NCBI GenBank assembly: GCA_002110485.1
Contig: MOWL01000089.1
Span: 744,001 to 808,000, forward strand
Length of the DNA stretch: 64,000 nucleotides
Direction of reading: 5' to 3'
Origin: Emergomyces orientalis
Lineage: Eukaryota; Ascomycota; Eurotiomycetes; Onygenales; Ajellomycetaceae
Positions 34,850 to 46,373 of the stretch are shown piece by piece. Position 1 is the stretch's first letter. Every line of letters starts with the position of its first letter. The position numbers and the translations under genes are program-made. The notes beneath the pieces are model-generated. The model saw only the letters and a list, made by a program, of their open reading frames with translations. It did not search any database and was not told the DNA's origin.

Positions 34850-35129
34850 ATGCCGCGATCGTTTGATTCAGCAGTGATCATGGATTGTTTGAAAATTTTT
34901 GAAAAGAAGGTGATGGGTTGGCTTGCTGAAATCAAGGCCAAGTTGAACAGTCAGAATAAAATGGTGGAAACAGAATTTGAGAAAGTGAGTATAACCCATA
35001 ATGATTCGGAGGCTATTCACTAACATTGCTCAGCTTCATGACAAACTTGATGATGTAAAAGAGTTAGTGGAGCAGCTGGCTGATTCCGATGCGGTGTTGG
35101 ACATGGAGATGAAGGATGATTTGGAGTAG
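34850..35129 (+). CDS. Small coiled-coil protein, hypothetical, two exons
   Basis: Exon 34850..34984 and exon 35034..35129 join in phase 0 to 76 residues. The 49-bp intron has a consensus GTGAGT donor, a CTAAC branch-like element near 35019-35023 and a CAG acceptor. The product is MPRSFDSAVIMDCLKIFEKK, then a long amphipathic stretch (MGWLAEIKAKLNSQNK, KLHDKLDDVKELVEQLAD) with regular hydrophobic spacing, so a coiled coil is likely. The ATG at 34850 is the first convenient one, and an upstream exon cannot be excluded. The good splice signals in an otherwise decayed region are the main support. The function is unknown, and it could be the C-terminal part of a larger decayed gene. Confidence 0.4.
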
Positions 35130-37670
35130 ATTTCTCAGTGTTCACAAAGGTCACCATCATAATTTTCGATTACTTCTATTCCTAGTGATCAGCTTGTGCG
35201 GCTTCAAGAAGTTACTAGATTACTAATTAATAGAGATTGATTTCCCCGCTCATCAATCTAAGCAGCCAACTACATCTCAAATCGCGAAGCACCTTAAAAA
35301 ATTCAATTGAAGAGCTTGCCAATGTCGACAAAATCTTGAGAAAGATAATCAGAAAGAAATATTTTTTTGAGAAAATGTATACTTCTTCAGCCAGGGCAAG
35401 ATGTGGACCGTCTATTGGAAGCATTTTTTAGAATTCTCTTTTCTTCTCAAACCTGTCAACAACACTGCTGAAATCAGAAGGATCGGGCAGATTCTATATG
35501 CATGATTCAAACCAGTCCAGAGCACGATTAAACTACTCCAACTCTCAGACAACAAAAGCAAATCTACGGATAGGATCAGCAAAAATCAACACAAAGCCAG
35601 CCACAGGACGAGGAGTAGCAAGTGTAAAACAAATCATGGAAGCAAAAATCTTGTTGAAAATGATAGCTAAATCAACAATATATGCTGAAATCCCCAATGA
35701 AAACAGAAACAAAAGTGAAATTGAAAGCAAAACTGAGAGTGACATTGATCGTGAAAAGGCAGTCACCTCTTCTCCCTCATCACCTTCTCTACTGCTTTCT
35801 CATCGCCAACTGTCAGTGGGGGAACAAGGGCGCCCGCTGCACGCTAAATAGGAATCGTTCGTACGGGAAAAAATAGCGAAATGGTCACTGTGGGCACATT
35901 CGTCCCTGGCTTTAACGAGGGGACCGACGCCGTCAGCAAATTCCGGGCGTCGACACCCGTATCGATACGAGCGATGACGATCTCCCCGAATCCAATAAAC
36001 GTAAGAGGATGGAGGCGGCGCCCGATTCCCCAAAGCGAGCCAAGAAGCAGGCGAAAGACGAACTACTATATCCCTTGCTAAAATTTGCCCTGATATGCAC
36101 CTCAATTCTTTGAATCTTGACTTATTCGACCTCCAATTGCCCAAAGTGTTTTTACATATACCCTAATTTAACCCCGACATTTATTCCCCTTATATCAAGC
36201 ACTCTAGGGTTAAGGTTATGGAGAAGCCTTTCGGAGCCACAAAAGCCTTAAGTATTGATGGATCCTTTCCGAACACAATGGTTTTTACTATTTATAATGT
36301 TGGAAACTCCCAATATGCTTCGTACGCGGCATTTTGGTAGCATTTCCCAGCCAGGTTCGAGGTTCGCTACTTGTTCCTTGACAATCAACTTATGCAACGA
36401 AAATGCCCACGCCGTCATCACCATCAAATCAAAGAAGAAACGAATGGACATTTATATGACCCTGGTTCCCGCTTTGTAAATCATTTTTAAAGGATTGGAC
36501 GACAAGATATGGTATTAAAATCAAACTTCAGGCAACCTGGTCATCGAAAGCAACTAGGTAAAAGGAGAAATAGTCGGCGATGTTCAAGACGTATAGGTTT
36601 CCATGTTCCGATTCTGGTATTGGACGATGAATACTATAACCAAGAACACGGGAGGGTGTTGCTGCTACCAGCACCTGCATAGGACAGGATGCGAATTTTG
36701 GGAATCCTAAAATACACAAAGAACTTCTCTCGACTTTAGACATTTTACTATAGAGGTTTGAAATATAACCTCAACCATAACTGTTTGAACACTTAGACAA
36801 CTTCTGTCTTTATGAGGGTGCCAATGCAATCTATCGAAAGCTACGGCGTGATGTTAATAATCTCAAGCTAATATTAATCAAAAGAGTCGAACTACTGGCC
36901 ACTGAGCCTGGTTATGCAGGACAAAATACGCGCAAGTTACTTTAAGGAATGGGAACCTCCATAGCAAGTTCCATCTGGACAGATAAAGCGGAGGCGTGCG
37001 ATCACGATTGTGATGCTTCTTCAGTCTCGAACATTTCGAACTCGTCTTACGCTGCTGATTGCACGTTACTGCCAACTGGACAGAAACTTTGAGCTTGTTT
37101 CTGGGTTTGCCGTCGATGCTAGAAAAGAACTGATCTACATTCCGTCAACCATTATTGTCAAAATTCCGGACAGTGGGATGAAGAGACAGGTCAACTGCAC
37201 AAAACAAGCTTTGCGGTGTATGGCTTCTAAGGTTTCATAACCCAAATTTCTTGTTGGATCTAGTAGAGTGTAACTATCGAAATTCTACTAAAGAGTCATT
37301 TGCAATATGCACCACTGGCATGTAGGGCTGAAAGAGGGGAGAGGCTTTCGAAGTGAGCGTACCCCAAGTACAATTAGCAGAGTTTCCTAGGGAAAAAACA
37401 TACAGGCATTTCCACGCCGATAACTAGGGGTTATACGGGGGGGGGCCTGGGTGGCGTTATAACGCATGTTACTATGTATGTTAGTCAAGCTCTCAAATAA
37501 GTCGCCTACAGCTGGATGACTTAAAATCATTCAATTTGATTTCATCTAACTGGATATCCATTGCGTTTGCCGCGTCTATATCGCCAAGCTTTTACATAGC
37601 CAGGCTTGAATTGGGGAAAGATGACTTTCCAACAATTAGAGCAGTTCGAACGAAGGAGGAAAGACACTTC
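35130..37670. other. Gene-poor segment with scattered coding traces
   Basis: No intact gene is seen. Traces include EELANVDKILRKIIRKKYFF near 35300-35370 (+), the basic segment at 35937-36113, a minus-strand frame at 36528-36743 (SRVLGYSIHRPIPESEHG) and a + frame near 37050-37240 (NFELVSGFAVDARKEL). These are isolated. Confidence 0.3.
35937..36113 (+). pseudogene. Basic NLS-like terminal exon remnant
   Basis: After an acceptor-like ccgtcag, 58 codons read QIPGVDTRIDTSDDDLPESN and then KRKRMEAAPDSPKRAKKQ, ending at a TGA. The KRKR and KRAKK clusters resemble a bipartite nuclear localisation signal. No upstream exon was assembled, so this may be the last exon of an undetected or decayed gene. 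Confidence 0.25.
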
Positions 37671-38183
37671 TCACCGTTTAACTATGGGACTTGCTACGTC
37701 CTTTGCTGGAAGACAGCATTTGTCACCCCTCACCGCGGTCATGAAACAGTTGAGAATCTCGCATGGTGGGTTTAGCCAATTCTCCCGGTTTCTGTTAGTT
37801 GAGAAAATATATTCTGGAAATCTCAAATGGTGAATGGATGGAGAAGGGTGAACTGTGGAATCTGCTTCAGAAAAAGCAACATAGCAACAAGCATTGAAAG
37901 TTGTAAAGAGAGAGATTGATGAAATCGCTAATTGGTGCATCCGGTGCTCTTCTGTTGGTGAGACATGGTCGATCCACTCCTTCGCGGCATATTGGCCTAA
38001 ATATTCCCAGAGTGCCCGGAGGGCGGGGGCTTTTTCTGCGTCGAAGGAATATAGGGCGATCAACGTGTCGGTGATGTATTCACGTTCGTCACGGGTGTGC
38101 GATGGATCATCCATTATATCAGATAGAGACCCCAAATTCAATAGTGCGTATGGACTCAGACCTTCAAGTTGCTCCGAGCTGAC
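37671..38183 (-). pseudogene. Unrecognised coding segment, minus strand
   Basis: Starting after an acceptor-like ggatag at 38184, the frame reads VSSEQLEGLSPYALLNLGSL and SDIMDDPSHTRDEREYITDT, followed by LIALYSFDAEKAPALRALWE and EYLGQYAAKEWIDHVSPTEE. The first ~95 codons have strong coding character; the remainder to 37671 looks weaker. No start codon or upstream exon was identified, and no family was recognised. It could be an exon of an intact gene missed here or a fragment. Confidence 0.3.
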
Positions 38184-40003
38184 CTATCCTATTCCACGGT
38201 CTCACCCCCCAGACAGACCGGCAGAGTGAGAGAACCAACAAGACGGTCGAAATAGCCCTCAGACACCTCTTCATGGTCTTGGATGATCCATACACCTGGC
38301 AGAGCATTCAAGGATATGATCTTGAGTGCCTCTGAACTTCAAGATTTCTTCCCGCCCACTTCCAGCACGTCATGGAGGACATGCTGCGCCCTTATCTATG
38401 ACCATCTTGACTTGTCTATACAGAGTATAGATACCATTGTTCTGCTTCTACACTTACCAGGAGCATCTCATTCGTTTCGAACATGTCATGTCCACTCTCT
38501 CATCAAGTCGCCTCACCCTTGCGCTTCAAAAATGTCTTTGCCTCTCGGATTCTTCTAGCAAAGGATGGAGGGAGTGAAACTTTTGCCCGTTTAATCTTTG
38601 GACTTTCGTTCATACGTGGAACGACATCATGCATCGTCAAGTCTCCTAGCGACCATCTGGTCACTGAGAACGAGTATTCGCACTTACAATATCAATACGG
38701 AAATGTGAATTCATAGGTTTAAACCTATCTGTGCCCCCAAGATGAAAGTACCGTCCTTACTATTCCAAGGTCATGAGAAAAAGGATCTTGAGGGGGTGAG
38801 GATGAGTTATTTGTTTATTTTTCGCTCAGGTACGAGAATAGTGGACGGATCAACATTTCAATGGATAGCGATGCGTGAGAGCGATTCAGGGTTAGCAGCC
38901 TTAACCTGGAATTAAACTGAACCTTGTATAAGTCTATTTGTTTGCCACTCTTTCCAGATATTCCACTCCTTTAAAACCTGGTGTTGCCGAATTGTGAGCA
39001 TTGCGATCGAACAACCAGAACCCCCCCCCCCACTTAATCCTGCCATGGTCACTGATACGCGGCGCATATTTGCTGCTAAGGACTTTGGTGGCCAACCAGT
39101 TATTCCGCATCGTGGGAGCCATCGTCAAAAAAGCGTGTGGGCGTACGGGAGAAGGTCTATACAGAATTGAAGGTCGAAGATAGGCCAGGATGTCAACCCC
39201 CCAGTGGCGACTCCATTTTTATCGAACTTCTTACAATGCATAGTGCTTATAATTATTTCTCAAAATTATCAACTAACTCTTATGTTCGGTTAATATCTTA
39301 CTAGTCATGCCTTCATCAAAAAACATATACAAACTCTCTCAGGAAGGAGAAACAAGAGGTTAGAAGATTTTGGAAGATTTTCCAATAGTGCATCCATGAA
39401 TACTAATACAATGGAAATATAAAAGATATGAAAGCCCAAATGAAAATTTCATTTTCCTCAAAGCAGCATCAAAATCCGCCATTGGTTTCAAGCATTTTGG
39501 CATATACACTTTTGCACCTCCCGAGTCCCTGGGAGTATATTATCGAAAGAGTAGATCATATTTCATGTCCACCATGCAGAAAACTCATCCATTTTGTTGT
39601 CAAGTCTTTTTGGTGGCCAATGAGTGATACATAATTTCGGAAAATAATGGCCCTTTATATCAGCTGAAAATTCACTACACAAATGCTGTTGCTTCATTTT
39701 TGAAGTTGGGTAGTTTATGCCAGAGGAAGAAATGATCATTTACTCATCGGCCTCTACCTGGTAGGAAAAGCTGTTACAACTTCTAGGAGGAGTGTGGTAA
39801 GGAATGATCGAAAAAAGCATCTGGAAACGTTGATCTTTTACTTTCTCATGGCATGAATTTCAGAAGTATCACCATGATGGTGGACAGCAGAGCATGCATG
39901 GCATGGAGTCCCTACATGTAATCGCCGTGTAGCTAAGCTGAGGGAGCAGGAATTGGAAAAGTAACAGCTAAGTTTCTATATTAATTCGCGGCCTTGAGGC
40001 AAG
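38184..40003. other. Gene-poor segment
   Basis: The segment is mostly non-coding. A + strand trace near 38520-38716 reads RFKNVFASRILLAKDGGSET. A C-run occurs at about 39022-39031. No gene is supported. Confidence 0.35.
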
Positions 40004-40267
40004 TTAATCCTCAGGCATAGACAGAGAGTTGGTTTTGTTGTGTAAGTGCAAGAGGCAGAGCATCAATCTCAGAGGAGAGTGTGGAGAGCATGAGGATTCC
40101 ATATTTTCAGGGGTTATCTCGGCACTTTCAACTGCAATCCACTTTTCGTCCAGCTCGTCTAGATTAAATACTCCAGAAGAAAACAACAGCATATCCCATG
40201 TCAGTCCACCTCCGCAAATTCGGCAGATTTTGCTCAGCTCCACTGTATGGGGTTTGGGATTCTCCAG
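40004..40267 (-). pseudogene. Zinc-knuckle-like (CxxCGG) coding segment
   Basis: After an acceptor-like ttgtag, 87 codons read LENPKPHTVELSKICRICGG and GLTWDMLLFSSGVFNLDELD, then EKWIAVESAEITPENMESS, to a stop at 40004. A CxxCGG motif near an N-terminus occurs in some fungal F-box-type proteins, but that link is weak. No upstream exon with a start was found. Confidence 0.3.
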
Positions 40268-40983
40268 CTACAATCCTTCCAGGATCCTGCCCCCTGAAAA
40301 TAAGCAGATCCCGACGACTATTGGGGGAAAAGTGATCGGCATCGCGACGACACCGAGGCTCCCATCGCCCCAGAATTTTGGTTTACCATGTTGTAGAGGG
40401 CATTCTGCGACCCCAACAGTAATCCAGAGATCTATCAATACTCATCTGGACTGAATTTTGTCTTCATTTTTGTTTCTTTTGACCTTTGGGTTCGGCTGCG
40501 GGCGCCCATTTAGCTGAATTTGATTTGCCTGCGGATATTCACCTGGATATGTACCAGCCTCGCTAGTCAAGCAGCGACTGATCAAGTAGCGCAATGCTCA
40601 ACATCCAGATAGAAACATGTGATGGCCGAATGGATATGCCTACTGCTAAGCGAGTCGGCGGTCAAAGCTGCGGAACCCCAGGATAGCCAATTTACTATGG
40701 CATTAATTATTGATTCGTGGGAACGACGGGGGAGTTGGTTCTCCATGAAGCTTGTGACAAAATATGCTCAAAACGGTAATATGAATGTCATGGTTACTGG
40801 TAATCCACGACCAAACGTGTTTACATTCCGCGATCCTCCAACCTGCGGTAATACATGTCTGGTTTAGCGTAAAAGGGGGGTTTAGAAATTTAAATATTGG
40901 GGATGCCCCAGTTACCGTCGCTGCTCTTTCTGATATGCTATCAAACCATCCAGTGTTGATGTCTCGCCAGCGTTGATATCAAG

Positions 40984-42803
40984 ATGATGTCCCTTCGGCC
41001 CGTCGCGGCCCTGACCCTGGGGCTGGCCCTAACCTCTGCCGCCATTCCTTACAACACCTTCGATGGACCCGGCTCCCCCGCCTGCAATGATGTCGTGGCA
41101 GTACACGATGCCACCAGCGTGGACGACATTCAGGGTCTTCTGCGGGATGCTATCCAAGCCGGGCGAAAGGTCCGTGCCTCAGGCAAAGGACATATGTGGT
41201 ATGATACCATGTGCTCAGACGACCCGGACACCGAAATTATCCGCACGGAAAATGTCAATAAGATCTACAATTTTGACTTGGAGACCCGCACAGTTATGAT
41301 AGAGGCCGGCGTGACATTTCTTCAACTTGCAGAGTACCTACATGAAAGAGGCGCGTCTGCGGGATATACACTTGTTAATTGGAATATCACCCTGGCCGGC
41401 TGCGTCGCGATGGGTGCCCACCGGTCCTCCCTCAAAGAGGACTCCATGGTAGCTGCTGGGGTGCTGTCAATGGACATTATCGACGGGAACGGGGAGTTAC
41501 GCCATCTGGTGCGCGATGACAATGATGATACCTGGCTGGCCGCCTCTACTTCTCTGGGGCTTTTAGGCATCATCGTCAGAATGAAGTTCAAGATCTACCC
41601 GGATTTCAAGGTATATGCTGATCAGCAGACGTAAGTGCTCCTCACTATTGGAATACATATGCCCAGCTGTGAATCTAACATAACAAAAGCCTGGATGAAG
41701 ATGAAGTTTTGAATGGAGACATCTATAGCATGATAAGTCCCTATGCAACAGCAAACTTCTGGGTACGCCAGCAACCCCAATACTCTATATTCTAATGGAG
41801 AGGTAATTGCTAAATAAGACTTTGGGGGTATAGTGGTGGCCGTACAAGAAGAAATTCCACTGGAGATACTACGACCCAGTGCCAACAGACAGCAGCCCGC
41901 AAGAAGGTTTCCAAAACACCTTCTCCGTCACAAAATTCGAAGCGCAGGCGATTAAAGGCCTGTGGGAGAACGGAAGGGTGATACCGTTATCCAACAAGCT
42001 TGCAGAGGACATTCTTTTTGGCCAATGGTCAAAACCCAATTTCCACGAAAAGACGACCAACAAAGTGATCACGAAGTGGCCAGTCCACGGCTGGAACTAC
42101 GACGTTTTGATTGGCGGACTATATCCAGACCAGAAGCCTGTGTGGGAATATGATCTTCGAGGGCATACACTTGAGCTTGCCTTTCCTATGACATATGCTA
42201 ACGCTATGCTCAAGCGTGTTCGCGAGATATTCGATGCAGAGGCAAAGGACGGGGAACCCATGACCTCCACCTACCGCAGTGGCATCAATATCAAATTTGG
42301 GCGCCCATACTTTGACCTTCTCGGACAAGTCACGTACAACACGACCGACGGCGCCGATTGGTCCAAGGGCGCTATAATGTTTGATTTCCCAAGCTACCGG
42401 CCCCGGGGCGATGGAGAAAGATATAACGAGCTTTTTTGTGAGTTGATAGCATACATTACATGGATGGGACGTTTCATTCCCGAAAGTCTTTCGCGGCTAA
42501 CATGTACACTCTACTTCAGATCCCTACCTTGCCCATGTCCTTATCGAAGAATTCCCCTGTCGCCCACATTGGACCAAGAATACAAGAGAAGTATTCAAGT
42601 TGGCAGCGAAAAATATTGACCCCAGTGTAAGTGGAAGAGTCTCCTTTTCTTTCTTTGATTGTGGAAAAATGGGAGAGAACATGATGGCTAACAATGAAAT
42701 TTTATTTATGTAGCATATCGCCCGGTTTAAAACAGTGAGAGAGAAGTTTGATCCAAATGGGGTGTTCCGCAGCGTTGTTGGAGAGACAATTGGTGTTTAC
42801 TAG
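40984..42803 (+). CDS. FAD-linked oxidoreductase, D-arabinono-1,4-lactone oxidase-like
   Basis: Five exons (40984..41630, 41690..41762, 41834..42437, 42520..42626, 42714..42803) splice in phase to 506 residues. A likely signal peptide (MMSLRPVAALTLGLALTSAA) suggests secretion. An FAD-binding PCMH-type domain follows, with ASGKGHMWYDTMCSDDP, VMIEAGVTFLQLAEYLHERG and ITLAGCVAMGAH. The C-terminal half resembles the ALO/gulonolactone-oxidase domain and ends with HIARFKTVREKFDPNGVF, a usual tail of the family. Such enzymes oxidise aldonolactones or other alcohols with O2. The signal peptide argues against the canonical mitochondrial Alo1, so the substrate is open. The gene borders the gene-poor region. 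Confidence 0.88.
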
Positions 42804-43807
42804 GTTTTGCCCCTTATATTTTTATTCATTTCTTGGTGAAAGCCCTTTTGTACAGGATGGCTTGAGAGTTTTATCGAGCTACAGATGACGACAGCCTTCT
42901 ATTTGGTTATATAATTGGATAATGTATAACAGGAGCCAACTTGGTTCATAATCTGTATAGATGTTATGAAGTACGTACTGGATATATTCTAGTTGATATG
43001 TGAAGTTATCATGGATCGCAAAAGGTATATTAGTCGGCGGGAGGCGTGGAAACATTCCCTCAGGGGCTAGGATTCGCTGAACGTATATCTCTCACCTTAC
43101 GTATATCTGATCTAGAGGTTACACAACACCCTTCACCCTAGACAAGAAAGATTCTCTTTTACTAAAAATTTACCACAACGATTGATGGAATGGAAGGCGA
43201 GGAGTTTGGTTAACGGAGCAAAAAAAATTCTAAATTGTTTTTGACGGTTGGTGTTGGTAGAGGAGAGAAGAGGGGCGGGGAGAGAAAAAAAATGTATAAA
43301 CTAATAGAAAGAGAAAAGCTGGGGAAATTTGAGGAAGGAAATATTGAACTATGCGCCTTGGTTGACAACCAGCAAAAAGCAATGAACGGTATCCCAATAT
43401 CAGAGTAAGAGGGTCAAACAAGAAAACCTAAGGCAAGGAAACGAAATATAACCCATTTCAGGTATGCTAGTTCCTCCACTCCCATGTTTTTGGGCCCGCC
43501 TGAATGCTCGTTTCAGCTAAGTAGTGAAAAGTTAAGGCAGAATTGGCAAGAGAACAAGAGCAACAAGATCAAGGCACTTCTACCGCTATCAATGCATCCA
43601 TTTTTCAATATCACTTTTCCTTTACCATCGATAGTTGTAACAAGACAGGGGTAAACATTAGATATCTTTGACAAAGAAAGAACGCGATGACCTTCACCCC
43701 AGAAATAGTAGTTACCATTTCTACACAAGGGAACGAAAACAATGTTTATTTCAAAACATAGCCCGTCCCAAAACAAAAAAAATCCATGGGTCATTTAACT
43801 AGCCCGT
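42804..43807. other. Convergent intergenic region
   Basis: This non-coding segment lies between the 3' ends of the FAD oxidase (+) and eIF3l (-). Purine-rich stretches are present and no gene is supported. Confidence 0.5.
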
Positions 43808-45389
43808 TCAATACGTGCGTGCCAGATTTCGCAAATACCAATCCACCAACCTCCTCCCTGCCTTCGCTTCGCTAATATGAATCAAGTTACCCTCAACAGC
43901 ATAATCCAGGTCATTCGCATTGACAACCTCACCCTCCAACAACCCACCATCCGACCATCGGATCTGTCGGCTGCGCTGCTTATTAACGAGCAACCACGAC
44001 CGCAGCTGTTGCGGCTCAACTTCCAAAAAGCCCGCAAGTTTCTTCAAATCCATCGTCGTGTAGAGTTTGAGATAGGACTTGACGGTGGGGTTGTAGAGGG
44101 TGTTGCGGACTTCGTCCATGAATATGGCCGTTTGGTGGTCGACGGGGTCGACGTTCATGGCTGGGTTATCGAAGTCTGGTGGGGTCGGGCTGATGAATTT
44201 GGGGCAGGCGGAGCGGAAGAGTTCTTCGAAAAGTGGAAGAGCTTCGGGCCCGCCGCGCTGGAGGCGGTTGAATTGCTCGCCGTATTTCTCACGGAGGGCG
44301 GAATGGATGGTGTCGTCAAGACGGGTGGGGTGGAAGGCGACGCAGATGGCGATTAGGGCGTACATCTGGTCGTTCTTCTTGGCGATGGAGTCGTAGCTGT
44401 TGCTGCCCTTTTGGAAGTTCTTGGTGCGCGACACGTAGACCAGGATGTGGCTGAACATGCGGATGGCGTCGGCGTAGCGGCGCATCATCATGTAGGAGAA
44501 GCCTACATAGTAGTATGTTGTGAAGTGGGCGGCCATGACGCGGGCAAACATGGCCTTTTTGTTCATCTCGATGTCATCGAGGGTCTTGAGGGCGAGGCTG
44601 AAGTCGCCAAGCAAGCAGTGGACACGGAGTAAGCCGATGATGGAGAAGTATCCCAGCATTCTGTATAGGGGGCGGTTTCCGTATTCTCCTGCAACGGCGG
44701 TGGGGTCTTCATTGCGCTTGATTGCTGCGAGCTGTTCGTTGATCTGGGATCTTTGGATCAGTGAGTAGAGGACGTTGAGTACTGAATAGCAGCCCCATGT
44801 GTTCGGGTTCTCCTTCAGGAGCTGTGCTTCCTCCTCATTTGATCCGGTGCGAGCGACGCGGTTTCGGTACCGGCAGAACGACTCAAATTGATAGATAAAT
44901 TCGTCAATCACATCCCACGCCCAAAAATACTATCCCATCACACCAATCACATTAGCTTCAGCAAACCGAAAAAGAAAAGAAAAATCACTAAACCACACAA
45001 AACACAAAATCAAACTCATAATCCAGCCGCCCATCCCATCAAAAGAATATAAATTATTTTTTTTTAAAACCTACAGTAGGAACATCCAAATCCACCGGCC
45101 CGTCCGAGTTCAATATATAATGAAACAAGCTACAATAGTTATCATAGCTCGCAAACTTAGTCTCCAGCGTCGCCTGGAATTCCAGCGGCGTGGCCGCCGC
45201 TACCAGTTGTGCCTGTATATCTTGTGTCTGCGATCCGGCACCCAGAGACGTCGTCCTGTCCAGCTCGCTCATGCCATCGTCGAAATGCACCTGTTCGCGA
45301 TAGTCGTTGACGAGGGCTTCTTCTTCGACGTCGGATTCATCGTGGAGGTTGGCAGGTGGCCTGCTTGTGCGGTTGTTGTCGTAGGACAT
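43808..45389 (-). CDS. Eukaryotic translation initiation factor 3 subunit L
   Basis: Two minus-strand exons (45389..45075, 44929..43808) give 478 residues, the normal length for fungal eIF3l. The N-terminus is acidic (SDVEEEALVNDYREQVHFDD). Splicing creates DVPTYFWAWDVIDEFIYQFE, a conserved block of the family, followed by NTWGCYSVLNVLYSLIQRSQ, GNRPLYRMLGYFSIIGLLRV and a C-terminal PCI-type region with LKLYTTMDLKKLAGFLEVEP. eIF3l is a non-core subunit of eIF3 in the cytosol and is absent from budding yeast, which supports a filamentous fungus. The ATG at 45389 is preferred to an upstream in-frame TTG. Confidence 0.95.
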
Positions 45390-46373
45390 GGCTTCGTGTG
45401 GGCCCGGCGGGCAAGGAAGTGGAGGACTGGGGCGGTGAGGGTTAAAGAGCTCCAAAAGAAGTTGGCAATTGAGAGAGTGCGGGTTGATTGTTGTGTGTTG
45501 AGACGTCTGGCAGGGAGGTGGGGAGCTTGCGCCGGATCTCTTTAGTCGTCGGACGTTGAAATTTGGCGAATTTCGAGGTTTTTCGCCTTTTTCGCTTGCG
45601 GCTGTTCAGTGGTTATGCTTATCTTATCTTAGCGCAGATCTTTGATCCGGGTCACGTGGACTTAGCAAGCGCGCGGTAGGAAGGGGACATGATGGGATAC
45701 AAACCAACATTAATGTAAATTTACCAATTGCGCAGATAAGGAATCATTCAAGAAAACCTAATAATATTGGCAGTTTGGAATTGATATTAAATGGTATAGG
45801 TTTCTTCAGATCATCGATACCGTATGTCCTGCAATCGTTCATTCGGCTACTTAGACATGAACAGGATGAAGAGAGAAGGGCACACAAGGGTGCATAAGGG
45901 TGCATAAATTATTGAAGAGAAATTTTCGATGCTAGAGTAGAATGAGATAGAAAAATACAAGGTTCAAAACCCAGTTGAGGAAAACGCTAACACCACAGTC
46001 CGTCCTAGCCCATCGAGAAAAGAAAGAAAATATTGGAGCAACCGAAATAAAAGGGGTATGGGGGTATCTATGAAGAGCTTAAGCAAATATGGATCCGTAG
46101 ATAAACTTCAATAAACATCGCCGCCGCAAACCGTCCGAAAATGCACTGGTTTATTCACTGTAGGCGTCAAGAGTAAGGAAAGAAGGAAAGAAATAAAGAA
46201 AAAGTACTCATAAACCCGATGCTTAGGGTTGTTAGGGGTGCGCCATTCCACGGACCCAAAGATGCACTTGTCGGATTAACGCCAATGGAATCGATGAGAA
46301 CAACTGCCAAACCTTGTTCTTTCTTCCAAACTGTAAGGTTAATGTTTTAGTTGGCCTAAAAGAATGAGTGGAT
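45390..46373. other. Intergenic between eIF3l and the RRM gene
   Basis: This should hold the eIF3l promoter and the 3' UTR of the RRM gene. A direct 11-bp duplication (gggtgcataa) occurs near 45889-45907. No gene is seen. Confidence 0.5.

Noticed and set aside
36340..36375. tRNA B-box-like ggttcgaggttcg
   Set aside because: No matching A box, acceptor stem or cloverleaf could be drawn around it.
43877..44632. Plus-strand open frames opposite eIF3l
   Set aside because: They are antisense to a highly conserved exon and have no independent support.
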